Source: a virus
Virus record (IMG/VR): IMGVR_UViG_3300037189_005128
Location: 1 to 21,620 of that record
Reading direction: 5' to 3' (one strand)
DNA: 21,620 bases
Below the pieces are notes generated by a model, which saw only the letters and a list, made by a program, of their open reading frames with translations, was not told the origin of the DNA and did not search any database. The position numbers and the translations under genes are program-made. Shown here in pieces: positions 5,890 to 13,400 of this stretch (positions are counted from its first letter, which is position 1; each line of letters begins with the position of its first letter).

Positions 5890-6860
5890 TAGTACCAAGC
5901 CTCTGTGTACGTGACGATGATCTGGGCTGGGATGTTTGCACCAGTGTAAGTCGTCGTCATTGTGGTTGCTGAGTCGTCCGTCGGTGGGATGGCCCCGAAG
6001 AGGTAGGTCGTGGTGTCAATGACATCCTGACGCAAACTCTTGACGTAGGCTCCGCCAACGGTTGACCGAACGCCACGGTAGACGACCTGGTTGTCAAAGT
6101 CTATGTACCAGCGGACCTCGCTGCTTGCCGTCTTGGCTGGGAAGTCTAGGCTGTTCAACTTAAGCGCCACGCTGTCAAAGGTGAAGGTCACTGAGGTGAT
6201 CGTTGCCGATGAGTAGGTTGACGACGTGGAGAAGACGATCTCAAAGGATGGGTAGACAATTGCTGAGCCAAGGTTTGGGAACGAGGTCGTTGCTGAAGAT
6301 GAGGTAATCGTTATTGACCTCTCTGTCTGGCGGAACTTATAGGGCTTTCGGGCAACAAAAGTGAGCTGGACATTAGCGGCAAAGCCCTTGGACGATACGC
6401 CAACAGATTGTGCCGAGGTTAACTGCACTGCTGGGATGGCGGCTGGGCGCACTTTCATCTGCATCGGGATGTACCCTGATGTGAAGTTCGTTGTGTCAAT
6501 GGTTGCTTGCGAGAAGGCGAGGTTTCTGAACCCCTCGTCGGTCTGGTATTCGCGTGGGATTGGTCGTGAAGAATCAAGAAGTGCTTGGATCCTGTCGTGG
6601 AAGTCAGCGATGGACGAGCCAAAGACGCCGCAAACGATGGAGAGCGTCTTGGTGCCAAGGTAGGTATCCCCAGCGTCAACTCCGTCGTGGAGCGCACGCT
6701 TGTCTACATACCCAGTTAGGGTCACATCGCCAAATGTTGCAGAGAGAACCTTGTAGCCACTGAGCGGGGACGAGGTTGTGACCTCGGACGCAGCGATGCT
6801 GTTGAGGTTGATCGTGCTGGAGCCAGCAATCTGGTAGGTAATCGGAAGGTTAAAATCCAT
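5889..6860 (-). CDS. Distal tail (Dit-like) protein
   Basis: A 323-residue beta-rich protein that I read as a distal tail or baseplate-collar component. The N-terminal region (about 35-105) has the pattern of siphophage Dit proteins: a hydrophobic strand, G-D-V-T-L-T-G, a Gly/Asp-rich turn, and a helix reading F-H-D-R-I-Q-A-L-L. A P-A-A-I-P-A-V-Q-L stretch (about 141-149) and a V-x-L-T-F-V-A-R-K-P strand (about 164-173) resemble the later part of the Dit core. Residues about 180-323 look like an added carbohydrate-binding or galectin-like beta domain, but this is only inferred from composition. GGAGG lies 8 bases before the ATG, inside the previous gene, and stop and start overlap as TAATG. 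It could instead be another type of minor tail protein. Confidence 0.58.
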   Translation of the reverse strand: MDFNLPITYQIAGSSTINLNSIAASEVTTSSPLSGYKVLSATFGDVTLTGYVDKRALHDGVDAGDTYLGTKTLSIVCGVFGSSIADFHDRIQALLDSSRPIPREYQTDEGFRNLAFSQATIDTTNFTSGYIPMQMKVRPAAIPAVQLTSAQSVGVSSKGFAANVQLTFVARKPYKFRQTERSITITSSSATTSFPNLGSAIVYPSFEIVFSTSSTYSSATITSVTFTFDSVALKLNSLDFPAKTASSEVRWYIDFDNQVVYRGVRSTVGGAYVKSLRQDVIDTTTYLFGAIPPTDDSATTMTTTYTGANIPAQIIVTYTEAWY

Positions 6861-7498
6861 TATCCGATCCTCCGAATGCGACGGAGCCGTGCCTCCTCGC
6901 GGCGCACTCGCGCCTGGTTAGAGAGCGCAATCTGGTTCATTGAGAGGGCAGAGACATCGGAGTTCCCTGACTGAACCTGCCACTGCTGGAACGCTACGCG
7001 ATCAGAGAGCAGTCGATTGAACGCTTCTGCCTGCGCCCATACGCGGACGGATGAGATGGCAGAGACATCCATATCTGTCGTTGCGGTGCTGGTAGAGAGC
7101 TGAACAAACCCAGAGTAGCCGAAGATCTTCAGCGTAGCTGGGGATACGAGCGAGTAGTGCGGCGGGAAGAAGAGGATGTTGTTGTGGAGTTCCCAGCCAG
7201 AGTCTGGACCATCACCGCTTGATGGCAAGAGGCTCTCGCGGTACTGACCTGAACTGTCGTAGACATCTACGCGGAATGGCCACGACACATCGGTCAGAGC
7301 AATGGAGTTGACTGCGCCAGAGATTGGCTGCGTGACCGCTGTTGTCTGAATTGCTTCCTTTGGATAGAACCCATTGACCCAGTCAATGCCTGAGTTGATG
7401 AGGTCGGTGACCTCTGTGTCGCTCCACGTCGCCCCATTAGGGTCGCGCAGATCTGACCGTACCGATGTCCTAAGTGCTGAGAGTGTCTCTCCTGCCAT
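6860..7498 (-). CDS. Head-tail adaptor (connector) protein
   Basis: A 212-residue protein likely to sit below the portal and link head and tail. The N-terminal helix pattern L-R-x-x-V-R-S-D-L-R-D, then W-S-D-T-E-V-x-x-L-I-N-S-G-I-D (about 8-40), is typical of phage head-tail connector proteins that follow the capsid gene. A beta-rich middle and a C-terminal Arg-rich helix (R-R-E-E-A-R-L-R-R-I-R-R) follow. The gene overlaps the glycosyltransferase by 29 bases, an unusually long overlap here, and its ribosome binding site is weak (GGAA close to the ATG), so translation may depend on the upstream gene. It ends in a TAATG overlap with the Dit-like gene. The functional call depends on pattern and position. 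Confidence 0.65.
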   Translation of the reverse strand: MAGETLSALRTSVRSDLRDPNGATWSDTEVTDLINSGIDWVNGFYPKEAIQTTAVTQPISGAVNSIALTDVSWPFRVDVYDSSGQYRESLLPSSGDGPDSGWELHNNILFFPPHYSLVSPATLKIFGYSGFVQLSTSTATTDMDVSAISSVRVWAQAEAFNRLLSDRVAFQQWQVQSGNSDVSALSMNQIALSNQARVRREEARLRRIRRIG

Positions 7499-8717
7499 TC
7501 TTCCAAATCCCCTTATGCTCTACTGCCCACTTGAAGGCATCGGCCCATTCCTTGGCACGATCCTTATAATCGTATTCTTTGAGTACCCGCTCCTTGGCGG
7601 CACCTGCAAGCTGCTCCCGCAGGTCCTTGCTTCTAACTAAACTCTTGACTGCGTCAAACCATTGCTGTCGACCACGGACGACAAGTCCGTCAACGCCGTG
7701 GTTGACCACTGAGTACGGAGCATCTCCATACTTGAAGCCTTCGCCAATGAATGCGGCGCCCACCATTGCGTACTCCAGCCAGTGAAGCTCCGACTTACAG
7801 CGGTCAAACTCGTCACCGCCGAGTGGTGCAATCCCAATGTCGCCGTGGCTTGCTGCTAGGGTCTCGGCAAACTGGCGGATGTTCTCAACGTATGGATATG
7901 CCTCATCAAAGAACGGTGCGATGACGTGGTCTGTTCCTGGGTTTACTCCGATGAAGACGTTCCAGAGTTCCTTGCGGAGGTCTTGGATTCCCTTGCCAGC
8001 GTATCCACCCTCCCACTTTCCTCGGTCGTCTGGGTGTCCGCCGTAGTCGCGCATCCGCGCCGTGCTGCCGTAATAGACCACACGTGGCTTGTCACCGCCG
8101 TGTTCTGGGCGAGTGCGACTTGTCGTATAAATCGAAGGATCAATTGCATTTCTAATCACCTGAATGTTGCTGTTGAGATGGGAATACGCATCCTTGATTG
8201 GACCCGTGCTGACGGTAACGAGGTCAGCCCTCCGTGTCATCCGCTCAACAAGCGGAATTTCCGCCTGAACATCTGGCCAGTAGCCATTCCACTTGCGGAT
8301 TTGGAAGTGGTTGTCGTCCGTTTCGTAGACTATTGCCTTGTCAAACTTCTCTGACTCAAAGGCTGGCCACATCCACTCGGTGATGGAGTCACGAAGTTCC
8401 ATCTTGTGTGGGTGAGTGAGGATCTTTGCTTGATCCTTTGTGGCGTCTCCGCAGGTGTTACATTTAGCGGAGCAGTTGTAGTAACGGCGGAACATCACAA
8501 CGTCCGCCCAATCAATGTCACTGGTGTCAACGGCAAGGAGTCCCTTGCGCATCGCTTCATCTTGCCGCATTCCTTCAGCACCAGGTTTGGCGATGAAGTT
8601 GACCTTGTCAATGTGTCTGACGTTGATGCCCATCTTCTTCCACTCTTCGTCAAACATATGACCACGGAAGTAGGCGCAAGGTCCCTGCTCGGCAGTACCC
8701 CATACGAGAATGTTCAT
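7470..8717 (-). CDS. GT-B glycosyltransferase (group-1 / GT4-like)
   Basis: A 415-residue enzyme that probably transfers a sugar from a nucleotide-sugar donor. The C-terminal half has GT-B signatures: N190-A-I-D-P-x-x-Y, a V-V-Y-Y-G-S strand (213-218), I-G-I-A-P-L (294-299) and K308-S-E-L-H-W-L-E315-Y-A as the donor-binding E-rich motif. The N-terminal half is divergent and contains a C82-x3-C86-x2-C89 cluster with nearby H102 and H104, which looks like a metal-binding knuckle that I do not know from standard GT4 enzymes. The gene sits between the capsid and adaptor genes, so the acceptor may be a virion protein; DNA or host glycan are alternatives. Start at ATG 8717 with AGGAGGG at 8728-8722, after a structured leader. 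Confidence 0.8.
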   Translation of the reverse strand: MNILVWGTAEQGPCAYFRGHMFDEEWKKMGINVRHIDKVNFIAKPGAEGMRQDEAMRKGLLAVDTSDIDWADVVMFRRYYNCSAKCNTCGDATKDQAKILTHPHKMELRDSITEWMWPAFESEKFDKAIVYETDDNHFQIRKWNGYWPDVQAEIPLVERMTRRADLVTVSTGPIKDAYSHLNSNIQVIRNAIDPSIYTTSRTRPEHGGDKPRVVYYGSTARMRDYGGHPDDRGKWEGGYAGKGIQDLRKELWNVFIGVNPGTDHVIAPFFDEAYPYVENIRQFAETLAASHGDIGIAPLGGDEFDRCKSELHWLEYAMVGAAFIGEGFKYGDAPYSVVNHGVDGLVVRGRQQWFDAVKSLVRSKDLREQLAGAAKERVLKEYDYKDRAKEWADAFKWAVEHKGIWKNGRRDTLST

Positions 8718-8731
8718 CCGACCCTCCTGAG

Positions 8732-8747
8732 CGAGCCTAGAGGCTCG
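8732..8747 (-). promoter_or_regulatory. Leader hairpin next to the glycosyltransferase ribosome binding site
   Basis: CGAGCC (8732-8737) and GGCTCG (8742-8747) form a perfect six-base stem with a four-base loop. In the minus-strand transcript it ends three bases before the AGGAGGG of the glycosyltransferase, so it could influence access to that site. Confidence 0.6.
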
Positions 8748-8753
8748 TTTATT

Positions 8754-8782
8754 GCTGGGGGGTACTTAGATACCACCCCTGC
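8754..8782 (-). promoter_or_regulatory. Leader hairpin with a bulge
   Basis: GGGGGGTA (8757-8764) pairs with TACC-A-CCCC (8771-8779), giving eight pairs around one bulged base and a six-base loop. GC at 8754-8755 and GC at 8781-8782 add two outer pairs across a T-T mismatch on the plus strand. Probably a structured part of the glycosyltransferase leader. Confidence 0.5.
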
Positions 8783-8791
8783 TATTATCGT

Positions 8792-8815
8792 GGCTCCTGG
8801 GGCTTCCTAGGTGCC
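8792..8815 (-). promoter_or_regulatory. Imperfect leader hairpin
   Basis: On the minus strand GGC-A-CCT-A-GG and CC-C-AGG-A-GCC form a symmetrical stem of three, three and two pairs broken by single mismatches, with a three-base loop. It is weaker than its neighbours and could be chance on its own. Confidence 0.35.
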
Positions 8816-8824
8816 TCTACGACG

Positions 8825-8833
8825 ATTCTAGCA
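8825..8833 (-). promoter_or_regulatory. Candidate extended -10 promoter for the glycosyltransferase
   Basis: TGC-TAGAAT on the minus strand matches TGn plus 5 of 6 bases of TATAAT. It lies just after the GC-rich hairpin and about 107 bases before the start codon. There is no clear -35 box. A near copy, TGC-TAAAAT, precedes the RmlD-like gene. Confidence 0.35.
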
Positions 8834-8843
8834 TACCCTACTC

Positions 8844-8869
8844 GCCCCACCCCCCGAAGGGGGCGGGGC
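8844..8869 (-). terminator. GC-rich hairpin with UUCG loop after the capsid gene
   Basis: On the minus strand GCCCCGCCCCC and GGGGGTGGGGC form an 11-pair stem (one G-U pair) closed by a UUCG tetraloop, 19 bases beyond the capsid stop codon. No U-run follows on the minus strand, so it may be an inefficient terminator or a barrier that protects the capsid mRNA end. On the plus strand it is followed by only TTT. Confidence 0.55.
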
Positions 8870-8888
8870 TTTCAGGAATCCTTACGGA

Positions 8889-9860
8889 TTAGACAGAGAC
8901 CGTGGCCTGTGTCTTCAGGATGCGATAGCGTGCGCCAGCCTCATCGAGGAGGAGGGAGCCGAAGCGCATCTTGTAACCCACGATTGCGCGCTGCGCGAGT
9001 GGGTCAGAGTGGTCGCCACCTGGAGCCACAAAGTAGCTCTGAAGGGTCTGCGAGTCACCAATCGTGTAAGCGTCTGGTCCGAGGAACAGCGCGTTGTACA
9101 CGTTGCCTGCCGAGGCGCCTGCGGTCGCATAGACCTTGGCGTCCGACGAGACGATGAAGCGTACGCCAGCAAACTGACCAATCTCACCAGTGAGAAGTGG
9201 GGTCTGATTGACATACTTGTTTGCTTCGATCCAGCCGTTGACGCTGGTGTCTGACACAAGGTCATACTCCTGCGCAGGGTGGATGATGCAGCGATACGTG
9301 CCGTCAGCGAACTGCGGAACGTTTGCACCCTTGAGGCGAGCAACCATCTGCTTCACGAACGAACCATTCAACACGCCAGCAACGGCAACAGCCGAGTTAG
9401 CAGTGTTGGTCGTGATCGTCGCGGAACCAGTGGCACCAAAGATCGCAGCCGTTGAGGCTGAGCTATGGATGTTGTCGCGGACAAGCGTGTCCATTGAGCG
9501 AACGGCCTTGTAGGCAACACGCTCAGCAGCAATGCTGATGAGGTCGTGTGGCGAGTCAAGGTTGGCGAGGTCAGAGACCGCAACCGTCGCGCCGTACTGC
9601 GCAGCGGTGAAGTACTCAGACGAGATCGTCAGGGCATCGTCCGTTGGAGCGGTGCCTTCCGTCAGGGTCGTCGTGCTGACCGCGAGATCGGCATAACGAG
9701 CATAACGAAGGGTGTTCGTACCCTTAATGAAGCGAGCTGGGACATAAAGCCCTGGCATCGCGTGAACAGCACGGGCGCGCAGTTCCTCTTCGGCACGGGC
9801 AGCAACAAGCTGCGTGACGAGATCAGAAAAGTTCGTCGTGCTGGTAGTCGTGGTAGCCAT
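8889..9860 (-). CDS. Major capsid protein, N4-gp56 family (HK97 fold)
   Basis: A 323-residue protein that builds the icosahedral head. Family features visible in order are a K-G-T-N-T-L-R-Y segment (46-53), L-T-E-G-x-x-P-T (66-73), Q-Y-G-A-T-V-A-V-S-D-L (87-97), G-E-I-G-Q-F-A-G-V-R-F-I-V-S-S-D (about 225-240), Y-T-I-G-D-S-Q-T-L-Q and G-D-H-S-D-P-L-A-Q-R-A, followed by G-Y-K-M-R-F-G. These match the N4-gp56 family of HK97-fold capsid proteins, which occurs in podophages and other tailed phages. A Thr/Ser-rich N-terminus precedes the fold, without a delta-domain, which agrees with a separate scaffold gene upstream. The start at ATG 9860 has AAGGAG with an 8-base spacer, the strong site expected of a highly made protein. 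A GC-rich hairpin follows the stop. Confidence 0.92.
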   Translation of the reverse strand: MATTTTSTTNFSDLVTQLVAARAEEELRARAVHAMPGLYVPARFIKGTNTLRYARYADLAVSTTTLTEGTAPTDDALTISSEYFTAAQYGATVAVSDLANLDSPHDLISIAAERVAYKAVRSMDTLVRDNIHSSASTAAIFGATGSATITTNTANSAVAVAGVLNGSFVKQMVARLKGANVPQFADGTYRCIIHPAQEYDLVSDTSVNGWIEANKYVNQTPLLTGEIGQFAGVRFIVSSDAKVYATAGASAGNVYNALFLGPDAYTIGDSQTLQSYFVAPGGDHSDPLAQRAIVGYKMRFGSLLLDEAGARYRILKTQATVSV

Positions 9861-9872
9861 TTATGCTACTCC

Positions 9873-10433
9873 TTATCTATCAGCGAATGGATTTCCCAAC
9901 GCTTTCAGCGCATCAGAGATGCTGCTAGAGGTTGGCTTTTCTACAGGCGCGGCGGTTGCCCGACGCGCATTATTTGGATCCACTGGCGCTGGCTCCGACT
10001 CTTGCACCTGCTGAAGGGACGCCGCCTGCTTGAAGAAGTTTTCCAAGGCTGCCGCCTTGCCTGTCTCATCCAAACTACTGGTGTCCTTCAGGAACTGGTG
10101 TGCGAGTGGGTATTCCCGTGCGAGGCGTTCCTGCTTTGCGTCCTGCTCCGCAGCCGCTGCCTTCTGCTCAAGTTCTCGAATCTTGGCTTGCGCCTTCTCG
10201 AACTCGGTCATAGAGGCCTGCTCCTGCTCTGCCTTCCACTTAGCAAGCTCATCCGCCTTGGAACGAATCTCATCGAGTTCCTTCTTCGTCGCGGTGAGTG
10301 CCTGATCCTTGCCTGCTAGGCGCTTCTTCCAAGTGGTAACATCCGCCTCGTTATCAGTGGGAACAGCAGCAACCTCTGGGGCTACTACCTCATCCGACTG
10401 CACTGGGGCGCTGTTTACGACTTCGTCAGCCAC
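9873..10433 (-). CDS. Head scaffolding protein
   Basis: A 186-residue, strongly charged and helical protein expected to guide capsid assembly and leave before or during packaging. Residues about 35-110 form a long coiled coil rich in Lys, Glu, Ala and Gln. The N-terminus is acidic and disordered, and the C-terminus holds a Pro-rich linker and a short helix (I-S-D-A-L-K-A-L-G-N-P-F) that could contact the capsid protein. No serine-protease motif is present, so it is not a fused protease-scaffold. The start is GTG at 10433, with AAGGAG 7 bases upstream. An out-of-frame ATG at 10438 lies only 2 bases from that site and is rejected. It sits 12 bases before the capsid gene, the usual scaffold-capsid order. 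Confidence 0.85.
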   Translation of the reverse strand: MADEVVNSAPVQSDEVVAPEVAAVPTDNEADVTTWKKRLAGKDQALTATKKELDEIRSKADELAKWKAEQEQASMTEFEKAQAKIRELEQKAAAAEQDAKQERLAREYPLAHQFLKDTSSLDETGKAAALENFFKQAASLQQVQESEPAPVDPNNARRATAAPVEKPTSSSISDALKALGNPFADR

Positions 10434-10484
10434 AGCATTTCTCCTTTTCCTAACTACTCCCCGACCAATGTCAGGGTTATATAT

Positions 10485-13400
10485 TTATGGTGCGCGAAAG
10501 GCGTTAAAGATTTCTTGCTGGATTTCCTCAGCGCCAGATGTAATCTGTTGATTAAGTTGATTCCTCTGTTCAAGAGACTGCAATCCCTGGAATGTAAGCG
10601 GGATTTGCCCAAAGGCTGTTCCGCGACCAACCTGCTCAAGCGCCCCGCCGAAGATACCCGTGGCAAAGTCCCCAATGCCAATCTCCTTGCCGCGTGCGGC
10701 TGGCTGTACCAAGGCTCGTTTGATGTATGTTGGAATCGTTGCAAACCCCATAGAGTCTGGAGTTACTGGGATCACTGTCTGGAGGATGTATAGGAATGCG
10801 TCGTCAACCGCAAACGCATCTAAGAATGTACTGTCTGTATTTGATCGATGGTCAGCCCACTCCACAATATCCCCCCAAGCATTGAGGCCAGTAAGCGGAA
10901 GGATCTTTCCGTTCGGCCCTGGGGTGAGGAACATCAGGCGCATCATTGCTGGAATTGCTTTGCGGGTCATATAGGAATATGGGTAAACCCCAAGGTACGG
11001 ATGGTTAATGCTTCGCTCTAGCCAGCTTCGCTGCGTGGCAAAGTATTGAAGTGTATCTGCCTTCCTTGTTCCCTTGAGAAGCTGCGTTGACCACACGCCA
11101 GTAAACAGACCAACAAGTCGCTGCGCATCCGCAAGCTCCATCCCGCCATCTGTTAGCCCCTTGACCGAAAGACCAACCATTGTTGGCATCTCGTCGGCAA
11201 TTCTTTTCGCTAGAAGGCCTGGGTCTGTCTTAATGATTGACTCCTCAAGAAGAAGCCGCAGGGCATCCTCTGATGAACTTACCCCGAAGTGCTGCATCAT
11301 CTTTGGCATAATCTCTGGATATGTCTGGTTGAGGGCGGCAATGAACTCCTCTGCCGCAAACCGATCAGCCATAATGTTTCTGGCAATTTCCTTTTCCTTG
11401 AGGATGTCCTTACCAGACTTACCAAGGAATTTCTTCGCTCGATTAATAAAGGTTGGTGCTGACTCAGCCGCCGCTGCGGTTGCTTTGATTAGCAGGGAGT
11501 GCTGCTCAAAGAAGTTATCGGCACGCTCTCGGTTAATGTTGTTTCGGTCTAGGAACGCACGGCGGCGAGAGGTGACCCCCAGTTCGCCAAGAACCTCGTC
11601 AGAGGCGTCGTCCCAAATGTTGTAGATCAATTTCATTGTAGCAGTTTCAATGCGCTCAAGCACGCGCTGGAAGTATGGGTTCAGCTCACCAAAGCGAATC
11701 GATGGGAATAGTCGGTCAGTCATCATTGTAATGACTGGCATTCTTGCCTTGGCCTTGGTGCTTACTGCAACCGTTGCGCCAAAGATTCTCCAGTCTCCAC
11801 CAGATGCGTCAATAATATCCTTAATAGGATCATTGCCCTTCTGAACGTATTCTGCGTATCGCTTGTCCCCAAGGATTTCGTAGAACAACCTGTCTACTTG
11901 TCTTCCCTCTTGGTAAAGTCCACGCGGCTGTGTTCCAACCTCGGAAGCAAGCCGATTAATACGAGTCAATAGGTCGCGGGCCTCGCCAACGGTGAGTCCA
12001 GCCTTGGAGACCATCTTGCCGACAAATGACTCTGTCGCCTTAGACTTGGTGATCTCGGCTCCGTACTGTCGGTGTACCCTTTCCATAATCTGCTGGGTTC
12101 TACTTGGACGCATATCAAATTTTCCAAGTTCGCCATCAAGATCGTCCAGCGTGCTTTCCGCAAGGTTGTCAAAGAATGGTACAACGGTTTCAACAATTCT
12201 TTCACCACGAGAGGCGTCGTCAACAACCGTGAGGATGGTCCTGATCCCGCTCTTTGGTGCCTTGCCAAGGTAGTATCCAGTTTCAAGGATTTCATCACCA
12301 ATGGACACGATTGCATCAAGCCGAGGATCTGCCTGCATCCCAGCATAGATTTTTCGGTAATCATCTTCAATTAGGCGCATTGCGAACGCGCCAGCAGAGT
12401 CACCCTGCTCAATGTAGTCGCTGACCTGGCGCCAGTCTGCTGCTCGACCATTGCCGTGAATCTGGGAAACCTCGTCGTATTTTGAGGCAGCCTCATCAGC
12501 AAGGGCCTGAAGTTCCTTCTCAATGTCATCAGCGGATCGGTTGAATAGAGCGCCCTGCTCCCTTGACATATTCTTAACGGATTCAAGCTCATCTTTAAGT
12601 TTTCTGAATCTACTAGAAAGATCTGCGGCCAGGTCCTGGGTCAGGGTTCGTGTGGACACCAAGGTCAACCTAGACCACTCTTCCCCCTTGTCAAAGTGAC
12701 TTACAAGTCGAGCAAGCTTCTTTGATGCTTCTCCGTATGCCGCGCCGCGAGCAAATGCGGCAATATCGGCAAGTCCCTCAATGTCATCACCGTACAGGGC
12801 AAAGATCTCTGCTGACTTTGTAAGTGCAGCATCCATACTCATCCCCGCACCAGCAGCAAGCCACCTGGCAACCTGCTCAACCGCCTCATTAGACTTAGTC
12901 TTGACTAGGTCATAGACTTCAAGCTTTGCCTCACGAAGCGCACGGGTAGCCTCCTCTGAAGCAATGCGGACATCGGATGCGGCGCGAGCCTCGGCATCAA
13001 ACAGGATTTGGACCCGATCCTTGCGGACACGGTTAGCCGTCATAATGCGCTCAAGGTCGTCAATAATGGGAGCAATGTCTGGAAGTCGGATAATCTGCTC
13101 AACCGTAAGGCTGCCAATAGCAGCCTTCTCTTCAATCTTCTTTTTTAGGACGTTCTGGAGTCGGTAGAACGGCTCGTCAAGAACCCTGACCTCATCGGCC
13201 ATCTTTTCCCGAAGAGCAAACTTCTCTGCCTCAATGACATCATCGCCTGCCCCTGATCGCTCAAGTCGCTTAACCAGTTCCTTCTCGGCCTTGGCCAGCT
13301 TCTGCTGCCCCCTGCGTGCGGAGTAAATAATATTACGAAGGTTGGTGTATCCCTTCCTTGCCGAACCTCGACCAAGGTTGCCTCCAGAGAAGATGTCGTC

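Larger units (their letters stand above)
8718..8888. other. 171-base non-coding region with four potential hairpins
   Basis: This is the only sizeable gap in the window. It lies between the capsid stop and the glycosyltransferase start. Reading along the minus strand it holds a GC-rich hairpin near the capsid stop, an extended -10-like box, three further inverted repeats and the ribosome binding site of the glycosyltransferase. No credible open reading frame is present. The hairpins are listed separately. The region could act as a terminator plus leader of a new transcript, or as a stable small RNA; only the inverted repeats are directly seen. Confidence 0.75.

Noticed and set aside
8840-8873. 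The GC-rich hairpin as a terminator for plus-strand transcription
   Set aside because: Only three T follow it on the plus strand and no plus-strand gene in the window is credible.
9546-10319. Long plus-strand open frame opposite the capsid and scaffold genes, and similar ones elsewhere
   Set aside because: They lie wholly opposite genes with clear families, have Arg/Ser/Leu-rich composition typical of antisense frames, and lack domain motifs.
10475-10490. AT-rich TATATA-like stretch on the minus strand before the scaffold gene as a promoter
   Set aside because: It overlaps the end of the 1356-residue gene, has no convincing -35 box and is short; a separate promoter for scaffold and capsid is plausible but not supported here.
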